This document shows positions 9,876 through 18,749 of a stretch of DNA of 64,000 nucleotides, in pieces; the stretch's first letter is position 1; each line of letters starts with the position of its first letter. Made by a program: the position numbers and the translations under genes. The notes beneath the pieces were generated by a model. The model saw only the letters and a list, made by a program, of their open reading frames with translations. It was not told the origin of the DNA and did no database searches. Source of the DNA: Anaerolineales bacterium UBA3905 (GTDB lineage Bacteria; Chloroflexota; Anaerolineae; Caldilineales; Caldilineaceae); the NCBI GenBank assembly GCA_002391565.1, contig DGFH01000301.1:8755-72754 (forward strand), given 5' to 3'.

Positions 9876-12613
9876 TGAATCGAATGCTCCAACCAGTTCG
9901 TCAATACACCTTCGACTGCAAACAAGGGCACCGCAACGCCGCCATCGATGGGTGCAGCATAAATGCGCCACACCCCGCCCCGGTCGCTGGCAAAGATCAC
10001 GAGTTTCCCATCCGGGCTGATGGCCGGCAGCCCATCTTGCGCCGGATCATCGGTCAGTTGCAGTAGCGTGCCATCGCGCAGAGAGAGCCGGTAGACATCC
10101 CAATCGCCATTACGCGTGCTCATGAAGACGACGTTGTTGCCGTTGGGCGACCACACAGGGCGAATGTCGTTGCCGTTATCGGTGAGCCGCAAGCGATTTT
10201 CGCCATTGGTGGTCATGATATACAACCCCGGCTGCGCACCACGACTATCGACGCCATTGTAGATGATGCGATTGGCAGCCGGCTCCCACGCCGGGTCTTT
10301 GCCCAGACCGAGATCCACTTCGGCGCCATCAGCGAGCGTGTGCACAAAAATACGCGACTGCTGATCGTCAGCCCGCACTGTGCTATACGCCAGCGCGCTG
10401 CCATCCGACGCCCAGGCTGGCGGCGCATCCAGCGCATCCTCGGGCGAAGAGGTCAATTGCTGCGTTCGTGCTGTAGGATCGCGTGTTGCGGCCAGATCAT
10501 AAAGCGCAATGCCCGGCTCACCTGGTCGCAAATTGCGAAACGCCAGCAGCGCCCCCGCACGCTGCGCACCGACCTGAGCGCCGTCGGCAATCAAGAGCGT
10601 CGAGTCGCTATTGACCTGCGCTGGCGCCGCGTAGATATTGTAGCGGTCACCCTCTTGGGTGGAATAGAGGATGCGTCCGCCGTTCTCGCTCAACTGTGCA
10701 CTGATGGCAGCCAACGCCCGCGCCTGTTCACAGCCCGTGCGGTAGGCAGGCAGCTGCGTGTCAAGGACGCCATCAGGCCAGACAGCCAACGCCGCCGTCA
10801 ACTGCGCCGCTGCGCTGCAATATGCTTCTGCCTGCGCCAGTTGTTCGGCGTAGGCGACCAGCGCTCCCCATAATACGCGCCGGATCGAGGCGGCCGCCTC
10901 ACCCTCGGCCGTGATCAGCGCGCTGGTGGCCGTGCGGATACGCTGCACCGGTTCGGCGTCGGGACGTAATGCCAGCGCAGCATCAAGGGCCTTGACCGCA
11001 CGATCTAGCTGACCATTCGTCAACGCCTCCGCCGCCAACCCGATCTGCACGTCGAAAAGCCGGGCAGCGATGGTCTCCTGTTGATAGCTGGCATCGATGC
11101 GCTGCACCAATGTATAGAAGTCGAGCGCCACCTGCCAGTCCTGGTCGGCGTAAGCATCTTCCGCCTCGCGCCAGTAGCCCTCGATGGCGCCAGCGGGCGT
11201 AGGCGGCGGCGACGTGGCTGTGGCAGTGGATGCAACGCCTGGTGTGGCGTCTGGGGTCGCTGTCACGGTTTCAACATCAGTGTTGGAAGGAGGCGTTAGC
11301 AGAACGGTGGGCGTGCTCATGGCGGCGACCGTGGCGGCGGCCGGCGCTCGTGTGCGACCAAACAAATCGTTCGGCAACAGATTGAGCACAGCCCAGATTG
11401 CTCCAGTAAGCAGCAAGAGCGAAATAGCCGCGCCGAGCATCGCCCCTATCCAACGGCGCCGTCCGGGCGCCACTGCTGTAGATACAGGCGGGGCAACAGG
11501 CGCTATTGACGCCAGCCGCTCACCGGGTTCAGCCGGCGCCTGCGGCGGGGTTTCCGGTGGGCGCACCGCTGGCGCCGGCACCAGCACCTGCATTGCTTCG
11601 ACGGGACGCACGGTGGGTAGAGCGGGCATCGTCGCCGTGCTCTCGACTGCTGGCGCCGGCAGAGGAGGAGCAAGTTGCTCCAACGCCGCCGCCATCGCCG
11701 CGCCAGAAGCATAACGGGCGGCGGGGTCTTTTGCCAGTGAACGCTGTAAAATCTCCACAGCGGCGGCGGGCAATGTCGTCAACACTGTCTCCGGGATCAG
11801 CAATGGCTCGTAGACATGTGCGTGTAGAATCTGTGTGGTCGAGCCAGTGAAAGGGGGGCGCCCCACCAGACAGCGATAGAAGACTGCGCCCAACGAGTAT
11901 AAGTCCGACCGCTGATCGAGTTCATGGCTGTCGGCGCACTGCTCCGGCGACATATAGGTTGGCGTGCCAATGGTGCGCCCAACGCCGGTCAGTTCTGGCG
12001 CATCGAGCGCGCGCGCGATGCCGAAATCGCTGAGCAGCGGAATCACGACCTCACCCATTGCGGCAACGAAGACGGCGCCTGGCTGCCCGGCAGCGGCTGT
12101 TTGCAGCAACACGTTGCTCGGCTTGACATCGCGATGAATAATGCCCTGGCGGTGGGCGTAATCCAACGCCCGCGCCACGCGCGCCAGAATTCCCGCTGCG
12201 TCACTCACCGACAGACGTTCCTGCGCCTCGATCAGTCCATTCAGCCCGGCGCCCACGATCAAGGGCATGACCAGATAGGTGAGGCCGCTGGCATCTTCGT
12301 AACCTTCAGCCAGGATCGGGACAATGTTAGGATGGCGGAGCTGACGATGTGTGCGCGCCTCTTGCTGAAAACGCGCCCGCACGATAGCGTCAGCGTCGGG
12401 CAGCAACACCTTGACGGCCACAACCTCACCCGTCGCCAGCGACTGGGCGCGGTAGACAGCCGCCATGACGCCGCCCCCCAGTTTCTCCACCAACCGGTAT
12501 TGTCCAACCTGATAGCCGACAAGTGGACCGCGCGCGCCAGCGCTCTGCACGGCGGTCGGCGGTGCAGACGATCCAGTTTCCGGCTCGATAGACGAACGTT
12601 CGGCAGACGACAT
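9863..12613 (-). CDS. Membrane Ser/Thr protein kinase with TPR-like region and TolB-like propeller
   Basis: 916 residues. The kinase domain occupies roughly residues 35-310: GGGVMAAVYRA, Lys in VAVKVLL, HRDVKPSNVLL, LSDFGIARAL and TYMSPEQ. All catalytic residues are present. A transmembrane helix (IGAMLGAAISLLLLTGAIW) follows near residue 400. Outside, a helical TPR-like stretch (LDRAVKALDAALALRPD) precedes a propeller made of PD40/TolB-type blades such as RPVWSPNGNNVVFMSTRNGD and PAISPDGKLVIFASDRGG. The propeller could sense a ligand or partner and pass the state to the kinase. The gene is first in the kinase-kinase-PyrD-like operon and diverges from the FHA regulator at 12762. Confidence 0.92.
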   Translation of the reverse strand: MSSAERSSIEPETGSSAPPTAVQSAGARGPLVGYQVGQYRLVEKLGGGVMAAVYRAQSLATGEVVAVKVLLPDADAIVRARFQQEARTHRQLRHPNIVPILAEGYEDASGLTYLVMPLIVGAGLNGLIEAQERLSVSDAAGILARVARALDYAHRQGIIHRDVKPSNVLLQTAAAGQPGAVFVAAMGEVVIPLLSDFGIARALDAPELTGVGRTIGTPTYMSPEQCADSHELDQRSDLYSLGAVFYRCLVGRPPFTGSTTQILHAHVYEPLLIPETVLTTLPAAAVEILQRSLAKDPAARYASGAAMAAALEQLAPPLPAPAVESTATMPALPTVRPVEAMQVLVPAPAVRPPETPPQAPAEPGERLASIAPVAPPVSTAVAPGRRRWIGAMLGAAISLLLLTGAIWAVLNLLPNDLFGRTRAPAAATVAAMSTPTVLLTPPSNTDVETVTATPDATPGVASTATATSPPPTPAGAIEGYWREAEDAYADQDWQVALDFYTLVQRIDASYQQETIAARLFDVQIGLAAEALTNGQLDRAVKALDAALALRPDAEPVQRIRTATSALITAEGEAAASIRRVLWGALVAYAEQLAQAEAYCSAAAQLTAALAVWPDGVLDTQLPAYRTGCEQARALAAISAQLSENGGRILYSTQEGDRYNIYAAPAQVNSDSTLLIADGAQVGAQRAGALLAFRNLRPGEPGIALYDLAATRDPTARTQQLTSSPEDALDAPPAWASDGSALAYSTVRADDQQSRIFVHTLADGAEVDLGLGKDPAWEPAANRIIYNGVDSRGAQPGLYIMTTNGENRLRLTDNGNDIRPVWSPNGNNVVFMSTRNGDWDVYRLSLRDGTLLQLTDDPAQDGLPAISPDGKLVIFASDRGGVWRIYAAPIDGGVAVPLFAVEGVLTNWLEHSIQWTR

Positions 12614-12720
12614 GCTTGGCAGATCAGACCTGTGCAGGCTGATTCTTTGCGGGTTGCTTTAGTTGCTGCTATAGTTTTCAACGACGTGCAGCAAGCGAAA
12701 AGTTCGCGAGCTGCGCTGCG

Positions 12721-12729
12721 AGTATAGCA
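12721..12729 (-). promoter_or_regulatory. Candidate extended -10 for the kinase operon
   Basis: Minus-strand TGCTATACT fits an extended -10 (TGN-TATAMT) without a clear -35. The same bases read TATAGC on the + strand (12723-12728), a weak -10 for the FHA gene. The shared 148-bp gap probably holds overlapping divergent promoters. Confidence 0.3.
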
Positions 12730-12761
12730 CAGCGCATGAGTGGAAGCTAAAGGAGTCGCGT

Positions 12762-13403
12762 GTGAGCAGGTTTGGTCGATTGGTCTGTCTCAATGGCCCC
12801 CAAGCCGGCCAGGAGATCGAGCTAGATCGGGAAGTGATAACGGTCGGACGCTCCGCCGATGCTGGCGTTCGCCTGGAAGATCAATATGCTTCACGCCAGC
12901 ACGCCGAGATTTTACACTTCGACAGCGGCTATCAGGTGCGCGATCTGCAGAGCAAAAATGGCGTCTTCGTCGACGGTCAACGACTGGCGCCGGGCGGCGC
13001 GGCCTGGCTTGCCGATGGAATGGAGGTGCAATTCGCCTCGACGCGCTATCGCTTCTACGACCCGGCGGCCACCGTAACAGCGCCTTCACTCATCGCTGTC
13101 AGCGAACCGGGGCTGCGCATCGACATCACCACGCGCCAGGTCTATGTCGACGGTCAGCCGCTTGACCCACCGCTGAGCGTCAAACAGTTTGACCTGCTCT
13201 GGTTTCTTTATCAAAATCGTGGCCGCGTCGTCAGCAAGGATGAGATTGCCCAGGCTGTGTGGCCGGAAGCTCAGGGTGATGTCTACGACGCCAATATCGA
13301 CCGCATGGTCAGCCGCGTGCGCAGTCGCATCGAGCCAGAACGCGAAGATGACCCGCGCTTCATCCACACTATTCGCGGCTACGGCTATAAGCTAGAGACG
13401 TGA
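12762..13403 (+). CDS. FHA-winged-helix (OmpR/PhoB type) transcription regulator
   Basis: 213 residues from GTG 12762, with AAAGGAG 5 nt upstream. The FHA domain covers residues 6-98 and has the phosphothreonine-binding set: GR at 29-30, SRQH at 44-47, and NG at 66-67. A short linker leads to a C-terminal OmpR/PhoB winged helix at about 118-211, with VKQFDLLWFLYQN, the recognition helix ANIDRMVSRVRSRI and the wing IHTIRGYGYKL. There is no receiver domain. The FHA module takes its place, so DNA binding is expected to respond to Thr phosphorylation. The divergent kinases are the obvious candidates for its activators. EmbR of actinobacteria also combines FHA and wHTH but in the opposite order and with a BTAD between them. 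Confidence 0.92.
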   Translation: MSRFGRLVCLNGPQAGQEIELDREVITVGRSADAGVRLEDQYASRQHAEILHFDSGYQVRDLQSKNGVFVDGQRLAPGGAAWLADGMEVQFASTRYRFYDPAATVTAPSLIAVSEPGLRIDITTRQVYVDGQPLDPPLSVKQFDLLWFLYQNRGRVVSKDEIAQAVWPEAQGDVYDANIDRMVSRVRSRIEPEREDDPRFIHTIRGYGYKLET

Positions 13404-13442
13404 ATTGCGTTGACTTTTCACCAGCGCCGTACTACTCACCGC

Positions 13443-13486
13443 GTGTTGCGTGACAGGCGCCTGATGCACCACGCACTACGCAACAC
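13443..13486. repeat. Intergenic hairpin, degenerate repeat
   Basis: Arms gtgttgcgt (13443-13451) and acgcaacac (13478-13486) flank a 26-nt loop in the 271-bp gap after the FHA gene. No T-tract follows. The string cgtgttgcgtga recurs at 63976-63987, which suggests a dispersed repeat family rather than a dedicated terminator. The rest of the gap shows a TACAAT at 13622-13627 but no matching -35. Confidence 0.55.
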
Positions 13487-13674
13487 CGGTGATAGAACCG
13501 CCTGCCTGTCAGGCAATCCAAACAATTGGTAACGCCGTCAGTCGGGCAACGGTTCCCCAAGCGTAGGAAAACAGTCCGACTTGCGTCCCAGTTTTTTCAA
13601 GTTCGCCTAATCTTTCCCCGCTACAATGGTCTCACCTTGCGCATTTTGCGCGTGTGAAAGAACAAGGAGAGACC

Positions 13675-14364
13675 ATGACCTCCACTGTCAATACATTGCG
13701 TTCGAGCGTACAACTCACCCCGTCTTGGCGACCAGCTGCCGTTGCGACCACCATGACCTGGGATGCGCTGCCGACGCCACGCGTCAACGCGGTTGATAAC
13801 ACGATCCAGGCTGCGCGCCTGGGTGACGATGGCGCCTTTGCAACGTTGATTGATCTCTACCGTTCCGCCGCCGAACGCGTTGCGCAGCAGATACTGCACA
13901 CCGAGGAAGCCGCCGCCGATGCGGTGCAAGAAGCGATGATCAAGGCGCACCGCGCCATGACGCGCTTCCAGGAAGGCAATTTCCGTTCCTGGTTTCTGCG
14001 AATTGTCACCAATACTTGCTATGATCATCTTCGTCGTCAACGCCGGCGCGCTGCCGTCAGTCTGGATGAGTTGACCGAACAGGCTGGCATCGATTATCTG
14101 TCGACCGAGGAATATGTAGCAGAAGACCCAGAGAGCCTAGTTTTACAGAATGAGGGGATGCGCTGTCTGCTCGCTGCAATCGATGACTTGCCAGAGTATC
14201 ATCGTAACGTGGTAATGCTCGTGGATGTGCAGGGTTATGATTACGCCGAAGCCGCCGATCTGCTGGGGTTGCCGTTAGGCACCGTCAAGTCACGCCTGAG
14301 CCGGGCGCGGTCGGCGCTGCGCGACCAGTTGGTCAAAGCCGGGATCGTCGGCGCGCCGATGTGA
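13675..14364 (+). CDS. ECF-type RNA polymerase sigma factor
   Basis: 229 residues from the ATG at 13675 (AAGGAGA 5 nt upstream); an in-frame GTG at 13654 precedes the Shine-Dalgarno and is not used. The first ~40 residues are a Thr/Pro-rich tail not typical of ECF factors. Region 2 runs from GDDGAFATLIDLY through AAADAVQEAMIKAHRAM and NFRSWFLRIVTNTCYDHLRR. Region 4 has LPEYHRNVVMLVDVQGYDY, then LGLPLGTVKSRLSRARSAL, the helix-turn-helix for the -35 element. No anti-sigma factor gene lies next to it; the downstream gene is on the opposite strand. Its regulon and signal are unknown. Confidence 0.92.
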   Translation: MTSTVNTLRSSVQLTPSWRPAAVATTMTWDALPTPRVNAVDNTIQAARLGDDGAFATLIDLYRSAAERVAQQILHTEEAAADAVQEAMIKAHRAMTRFQEGNFRSWFLRIVTNTCYDHLRRQRRRAAVSLDELTEQAGIDYLSTEEYVAEDPESLVLQNEGMRCLLAAIDDLPEYHRNVVMLVDVQGYDYAEAADLLGLPLGTVKSRLSRARSALRDQLVKAGIVGAPM

Positions 14365-14385
14365 AAACCGCTCTCCAGCCGTCCC

Positions 14386-15255
14386 TCACCCAAGTGTAAA
14401 TTCCCACTTTCCTGGCCCATGCGTCGCCAGGTACAGCGGTACAGCCTTATCCAGATCGTTGCGCACGTCGGCGGGCTGGCTGCGCAACCAGATGCCGAAG
14501 TCGCTGCTGTAGGGTTCGCCGCTCTCAGCGGTGAGCAGGTGCAGTTCACCAATGGCGCCGGTCGCCGCCAACATCCCCGAAGACTGAAAGGCTGCCCGCA
14601 AACCGCCATGGTCGTACTCCACCTGGCGAAAGCACGCTGCCCACCGATGCACGCCCTGTTCGTTCACAGCATCGAGCACCAGGTATTGAGCACGCGGGTC
14701 GCTGTTGTAGGGCAAACCGATGCTGCCGCCGTTGTAGATGGTCCAGTCGCCGGTGCGCCGCGCCATAGGACGATGGGTGTGTGCGCAGACAACCACCGGT
14801 TCGGCGACGCCATCAAGCAACGAGGCAATCGTGTCGCCCCCCATCTCGGGATATAGCCCCAGGAACATATTGCCAGGCGAGCCATGAAAGAGCCGAATCG
14901 GCGGAAAGGGAGGCAGATCGATGCGCCGCGCCGCCGGCAATCGACGCAACACCTGCAGGTGACGCGGGTGAAGCGTCTCCGCCGTCCACCAGAGCGAACG
15001 GAAGCGCTGGCGGTCGGTGAAGGGTGGCATATTGTGCGGCGTATGGATGCGCCCCACCACCAGGTCGTGATTGCCAACGACGCCCGGCCAGCCAGTGTCC
15101 GTTAGCACGTCCATCACTTCATTGTTCCATGGGCAGCGGTTAACCAGGTCGCCAACAAGAAAGATCAGATCCGGCGCCTGACGGCGCAAGTCACACAACA
15201 CAGCTTCCAGCGCAGGCAAGTTGCCATGGATATCGGCGAGAAAAGCGAGACGCAT
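14386..15255 (-). CDS. Metallophosphoesterase (calcineurin-like), copy 1
   Basis: 289 residues. The binuclear metal motifs are in order: D-x-H in FLADIHGNLPALEAV (residues ~5-19), GDLV (about 38-41), GNHD and a later CAHTHRP. The layout is that of YfcE/serine-threonine-phosphatase-like enzymes acting on phosphoesters or cyclic nucleotides. The C-terminal ~90 residues are an extension with QVEYDHGGLR. It lies 17 bp downstream of a clear paralogue on the same strand, so the pair is a tandem duplication in one transcript. Substrate not predictable from sequence. Confidence 0.88.
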   Translation of the reverse strand: MRLAFLADIHGNLPALEAVLCDLRRQAPDLIFLVGDLVNRCPWNNEVMDVLTDTGWPGVVGNHDLVVGRIHTPHNMPPFTDRQRFRSLWWTAETLHPRHLQVLRRLPAARRIDLPPFPPIRLFHGSPGNMFLGLYPEMGGDTIASLLDGVAEPVVVCAHTHRPMARRTGDWTIYNGGSIGLPYNSDPRAQYLVLDAVNEQGVHRWAACFRQVEYDHGGLRAAFQSSGMLAATGAIGELHLLTAESGEPYSSDFGIWLRSQPADVRNDLDKAVPLYLATHGPGKWEFTLG

Positions 15256-15272
15256 TGAACGGCGCTTTCTGT

Positions 15273-16247
15273 TTAGCCAACGAGTCGGGTGTGAAGTGGA
15301 TCGGTCTGGCGGATCACTTCGGCGCGGCCGCTCTCGCGCACATAACGCTGAAAGACTTCCCGCAAGCCATCGCGGTCGGGGTCAAGTCCCCGATCATAGG
15401 CCCACCGGTAGAAGTAAATAATCTCCGGCTCGGCGCTCACCAGTTCCCAGTAAAATAGCGACGAGATCGGGCCGCCCGCCTCCAGCATCCCCGACGTCGA
15501 GAACGACTCCAGGGCAGGGCGCCGATCATAGGCAACCTCGTGATGTTGAGCACGCCACCCACCGCGTTCAGTGGCGTCGTCCACACTCTCCAGCAAGGCG
15601 AACTGCGCCGTTGTGCGCTGATTCAACGGCAAGCCCACGCTGCCCGGGTTGATGATGTGCCAGTGACGGATGACGGCGGTTGGTCGGTGCATATCGCCGT
15701 GCGGGTGCGTGCTCAACTCACCGTTGGCTTCGGGCGACCATCGGACGTGACGGTCGATCTGCACATGAGTATGGGCGGTGACGAAGGTCGCCTCGTGCAC
15801 GTCGGCCAGTTCGGCGGCGATCTTGTCGTCCGGTTGGCTGCGATAAAGCCCCACCCGGTTGCGCCCCGGCAATCCATGCGTGATGCGCAACGGCTGAGCG
15901 CCGGGTAGATAAAAGGTGCGATCGTCGGGCAGCATGGCCAGGTAGGCGGCCTGCGCCGGCGTAATGCGGTCGTACAACCAGTGCAGTTGCCCCCAGCGTT
16001 CGGCGTCGTCGCTGCCGGGTATAGCGCGTGCGGTGCCCAGGTCGAGCAGGTAGAACTCGTGATTGCCGCGCACAACCACCCAGTCCAGCTCACCAATACG
16101 GTCGATCACTTCGCTGCTAAAAGGAACGCCGTTGATCAGGTCGCCGTCGACCACCACATAGTCGGGCTGAAGGCGCTCTAGCTCGCGCGTGACTGCCTCC
16201 AGCGCCGGCAAATTCCCGTGAATATCTGCCAAAATCGCCAGTTTCAT
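15273..16247 (-). CDS. Metallophosphoesterase (calcineurin-like), copy 2
   Basis: 324 residues from the ATG at 16247; a TTG two codons upstream is also in frame. Motifs: ILADIHGNLPALEAV, DGDLINGVPFSSEVI, VVRGNHEFYLL (Asn-His retained, Asp replaced by Glu) and VTAHTHVQIDRH. The paralogue downstream has GNHD at the equivalent place. It shares the C-terminal extension pattern (HHEVAYDRRPALESFSTSGML) with copy 1, which confirms duplication of the whole gene. First gene of the pair, 74 bp after the acyl-CoA dehydrogenase gene on the same strand. Confidence 0.88.
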   Translation of the reverse strand: MKLAILADIHGNLPALEAVTRELERLQPDYVVVDGDLINGVPFSSEVIDRIGELDWVVVRGNHEFYLLDLGTARAIPGSDDAERWGQLHWLYDRITPAQAAYLAMLPDDRTFYLPGAQPLRITHGLPGRNRVGLYRSQPDDKIAAELADVHEATFVTAHTHVQIDRHVRWSPEANGELSTHPHGDMHRPTAVIRHWHIINPGSVGLPLNQRTTAQFALLESVDDATERGGWRAQHHEVAYDRRPALESFSTSGMLEAGGPISSLFYWELVSAEPEIIYFYRWAYDRGLDPDRDGLREVFQRYVRESGRAEVIRQTDPLHTRLVG

Positions 16248-16321
16248 GTGCAATGCTCACCACTGTTTCTATCTGCAGATGACGCGGAGAAGCACGGCTT
16301 TTCTGCGCCCATGCGGTTCGC

Positions 16322-17467
16322 TCAGCTCAAGATGGAGCGGGCAATCACCATGCGCTGGATTTCGCTAGTGCCCTCGCCGATCGACATGAGGCGCGTGTCG
16401 CGATACATCCGCTCGACTTCGTATTCGCGACTGTAGCCATAGCCGCCGTGAATCTGGATAGCGTTGCGGCAGACGCGCTCGCTGACCTCAGTGGCAAAGA
16501 GCTTGGCCATGCCTGCCTGCGTCGCAAAGGGCCGGCCTTGATCCTTAAGCCATGCTGCATGGTAGAGCATCAGACGGGCGGCGTGCAACTCGGTGGCGGC
16601 GTCGGCGAGCATAAATTGGATCGCCTGGAAGTTGGCGATCGGCTGGCCAAAGGCCTCGCGCTGTTTGGCGTAGGCCAGGGCGCGTTCGTACGCTGCCTGG
16701 CCGATGCCCAGCGCCAGCGCGCCGATGCTGATGCGCCCATTGCTCAAGGTCGCCAACGTCTGCGGCAGGCCGCGTCCTTCCTCGCCCACCAGGTTTGTCA
16801 GCGGCACGCGCACATTGTCGAGCGTGACGGCATGCGTCGGTGAGCCGTTCAGCCCCATCTTTTTCTCCGGCGGCCCGACGATCACGCCCGGCGCGTCGGT
16901 GGGCACCAGAATCTGACTCAGGCTGCGGCTGCCGCCGGCGGGGTCGGTGCGACAGAGTACGATCATCGTGTCGGCGATGCCGGCGTTGGTGGCCCACATC
17001 TTGGCGCCGTTGATGACCCAGGCGTCGCCGTCGCGCACCGCCTGCGTGCGCACGCCGCCCTGCAAGTCGGAGCCGGCGCCCGGCTCGGTGAGCGCCAGGC
17101 AGGCCAGCCGGCCGCGTCCGGTCGCCAGGCGCGGCAGCCACTGCCGCTTGAGTTCCTCTGAGCCAAAAGCCACAAGCGGCCCCATGCCCAGGTGATTGTG
17201 CGCCGAGATCGCCAGCGCCGTAGAGCCGCAGCCCCAACCCAACTCTTCGATGGCGATGGTGGCGCACAGTGTGTCAAGCGCGGCGCCGCCGTATTCCTCC
17301 GGCGCCTGCAGGCCCAGCATGCCCAGCGGCCCCATCTTGCGTACAGCCTCCCAATTGAATTCGCCGGTTTCGTCCACGTGGCGCGCGCGAGGGCGCACTT
17401 CCCTGTCCACAAAGTCGTGCACGACGCGGCGGAATTCGCGCTGTTCAGCAGTCAGATCGAAGTTCAT
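16322..17467 (-). CDS. Acyl-CoA dehydrogenase
   Basis: 381 residues, the usual length. The enzyme oxidises acyl-CoA to trans-2-enoyl-CoA with FAD, passing electrons to ETF. Signature 1 is in LACLALTEPGAGSDLQGG. The C-terminal FAD/substrate region reads QIHGGYGYSREYEVERMYRD and ends with IGEGTSEIQRMVIARSIL, where the Glu of GEGTSEIQ is at the catalytic-base position of the short/medium-chain class. Which acyl chain is used cannot be told. No ETF, thiolase or enoyl-CoA hydratase gene is adjacent, so it is an isolated member. Confidence 0.93.
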   Translation of the reverse strand: MNFDLTAEQREFRRVVHDFVDREVRPRARHVDETGEFNWEAVRKMGPLGMLGLQAPEEYGGAALDTLCATIAIEELGWGCGSTALAISAHNHLGMGPLVAFGSEELKRQWLPRLATGRGRLACLALTEPGAGSDLQGGVRTQAVRDGDAWVINGAKMWATNAGIADTMIVLCRTDPAGGSRSLSQILVPTDAPGVIVGPPEKKMGLNGSPTHAVTLDNVRVPLTNLVGEEGRGLPQTLATLSNGRISIGALALGIGQAAYERALAYAKQREAFGQPIANFQAIQFMLADAATELHAARLMLYHAAWLKDQGRPFATQAGMAKLFATEVSERVCRNAIQIHGGYGYSREYEVERMYRDTRLMSIGEGTSEIQRMVIARSILS

Positions 17468-17580
17468 GGCACTACTCCAGATTGATGATTCAGTAAATCA
17501 ACCGACTGGCTACACCGCTCAAAGGTGAATGCCGATTGGGTGTCCTGATCGTCAGTCGCTGTTCTGTTGCCATGCTGAGT

Positions 17581-17609
17581 TTGACGTAGAACAAGCAACG
17601 CGCCAGAAT
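17581..17609 (+). promoter_or_regulatory. Candidate sigma-70 promoter
   Basis: TTGACG (17581-17586), 17-bp spacer, CAGAAT (17604-17609). It would give a leader of about 55 nt before the cold-shock/DUF1294 gene at 17672. Confidence 0.4.
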
Positions 17610-17671
17610 TAGCCCATACTTGATCATTCAATCATGCACCAGTTGCGAACGTGTGATCGAGGTATGCCATC

Positions 17672-18259
17672 ATGCAAGGCACCGTAGTCAAATTCGACGA
17701 TAAAAAGGGCTTTGGCTTCATCCAGCCGGACGGACAGGCGGAACAGGTCTTCGTACACGCCAGCGCCGTGACCACAACAGGGCGGCTGGCACAGGGGCAG
17801 CGCGTCACTTTCGACGTGACACCCTCGCCCAAAGGCCCGCGCGCAAGCAATGTCCTGGTGGCAGGCGCGGCGGCAAAATCGGCGCCAACCCGCAACACGA
17901 CGCCAGTTTCGCCGTATATGCTCTTTGGCGGGCTGGCCGTGAGCGACACCGCCATTGTCATGGCACTCGGCATGTTCGTCTTCTCGCTGGCATGGCTGTG
18001 GGCCTACCTGATCGCGATCAACGTGACCACCTTGATGCTGTACTACTACGACAAGCGCGCACCGCAACATGGCAGGCTGCGCGTGCCCGAACGCATCTTG
18101 CACCTGGCGGAGTTGTTCGGCGGCACACCGGCAGGCTTCATCGGGCAGCATGTGCTCCACCATAAATCTGCCAAAGGCAGCTATCAACTCAATTTCTGGC
18201 TGATCGTCGTCGTTCAGGTGTTGATCCTCATTGGGCTTTACTGGTTGGGATGGATGTGA
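17672..18259 (+). CDS. Cold-shock domain-DUF1294 fusion membrane protein
   Basis: 195 residues. Residues 1-66 are a cold-shock OB fold: MQGTVVKFDDKKGFGFIQP contains RNP-1 (KGFGFI) and VFVHASAV is RNP-2. After a short linker the C-terminal half is DUF1294: hydrophobic segments around residues 85-120 with NVTTLMLYYYDKRAPQ, then RVPERILHLAELFGGTPAGF-type and HHKSAKGSYQLNFW motifs and a final helix. The fusion is known in many bacteria. It would place an RNA-binding domain at the inner face of the membrane. The next gene starts 17 bp downstream. Confidence 0.92.
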   Translation: MQGTVVKFDDKKGFGFIQPDGQAEQVFVHASAVTTTGRLAQGQRVTFDVTPSPKGPRASNVLVAGAAAKSAPTRNTTPVSPYMLFGGLAVSDTAIVMALGMFVFSLAWLWAYLIAINVTTLMLYYYDKRAPQHGRLRVPERILHLAELFGGTPAGFIGQHVLHHKSAKGSYQLNFWLIVVVQVLILIGLYWLGWM

Positions 18260-18276
18260 ATGGGAGTGATGTGACC

Positions 18277-18633
18277 ATGACCGAGACTCTGTTTGGCGTT
18301 CCGCTCATCTTCTGGGGGGTGCTCTGTCTGGGCGTCGCCGTCGCTTATTACTTTATCTGGCCGCAGCCTGGCCCGAAACGTCTGGCGCCGCGCACCCGGC
18401 GCGAGCACTTTATCCTGCGCTATTTTCATTCACTGGTGTGGGTGCTGCTGGCGCTGGGCTGCTTCCTGGGTGCAGCGGGCTATGGGGCGTTGGGCTGGTG
18501 GGTGGCAGCGCTGGGCATCCCGGTCTACGTTGTTTTCCTTTTTCATGTCGTGCACGATCGCAATAAAGAAGAAGCTGCGCGCGCCGCGCAGCGCCAGGGC
18601 GCCGGTGCGCGCGATGCGGGCATGCCGCAATGA
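18277..18633 (+). CDS. Small membrane protein, unknown
   Basis: 118 residues from the ATG at 18277 (GGAG 10 nt upstream). An ATG at 18250 overlapping the previous gene would add nine residues. Three hydrophobic segments are visible: VPLIFWGVLCLGVAVAYYFIW, SLVWVLLALGCFLGAAGYG and WWVAALGIPVYVVFLFHVV. The last is followed by a charged tail rich in Arg, Ala and Glu. A basic loop (PGPKRLAPRTRREHF) joins the first two. It is probably co-transcribed with the cold-shock/DUF1294 gene. No family recognised. Confidence 0.72.
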   Translation: MTETLFGVPLIFWGVLCLGVAVAYYFIWPQPGPKRLAPRTRREHFILRYFHSLVWVLLALGCFLGAAGYGALGWWVAALGIPVYVVFLFHVVHDRNKEEAARAAQRQGAGARDAGMPQ

Positions 18634-18653
18634 GCAGCCGCAATGAGCAGCCG
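18624..18653. repeat. 13-bp tandem duplication at a stop codon
   Basis: gccgcaatgagca occurs twice (18624-18636, 18637-18649) plus four bases. The stop TGA of the preceding gene is within the first copy. GTGAC/GCGTCA-rich DNA continues to about 18715, as after the gene ending at 2152. Confidence 0.85.
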
Positions 18654-18749
18654 TCATCCGTCAGGCGTCATCAATCATTGCTGACGCGTGGCCTGTGACG
18701 TGTGACTTTGTGACGACCAGGCCATCAATTCAATTCACGGTAGATCATC

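Noticed and set aside
9863..9971. N-terminal extension of the second kinase through the propeller's 3' end
   Set aside because: The extra residues are Cys/Arg-rich and overlap the first kinase's last blade; GTG 9875 with GGAG is a better start.
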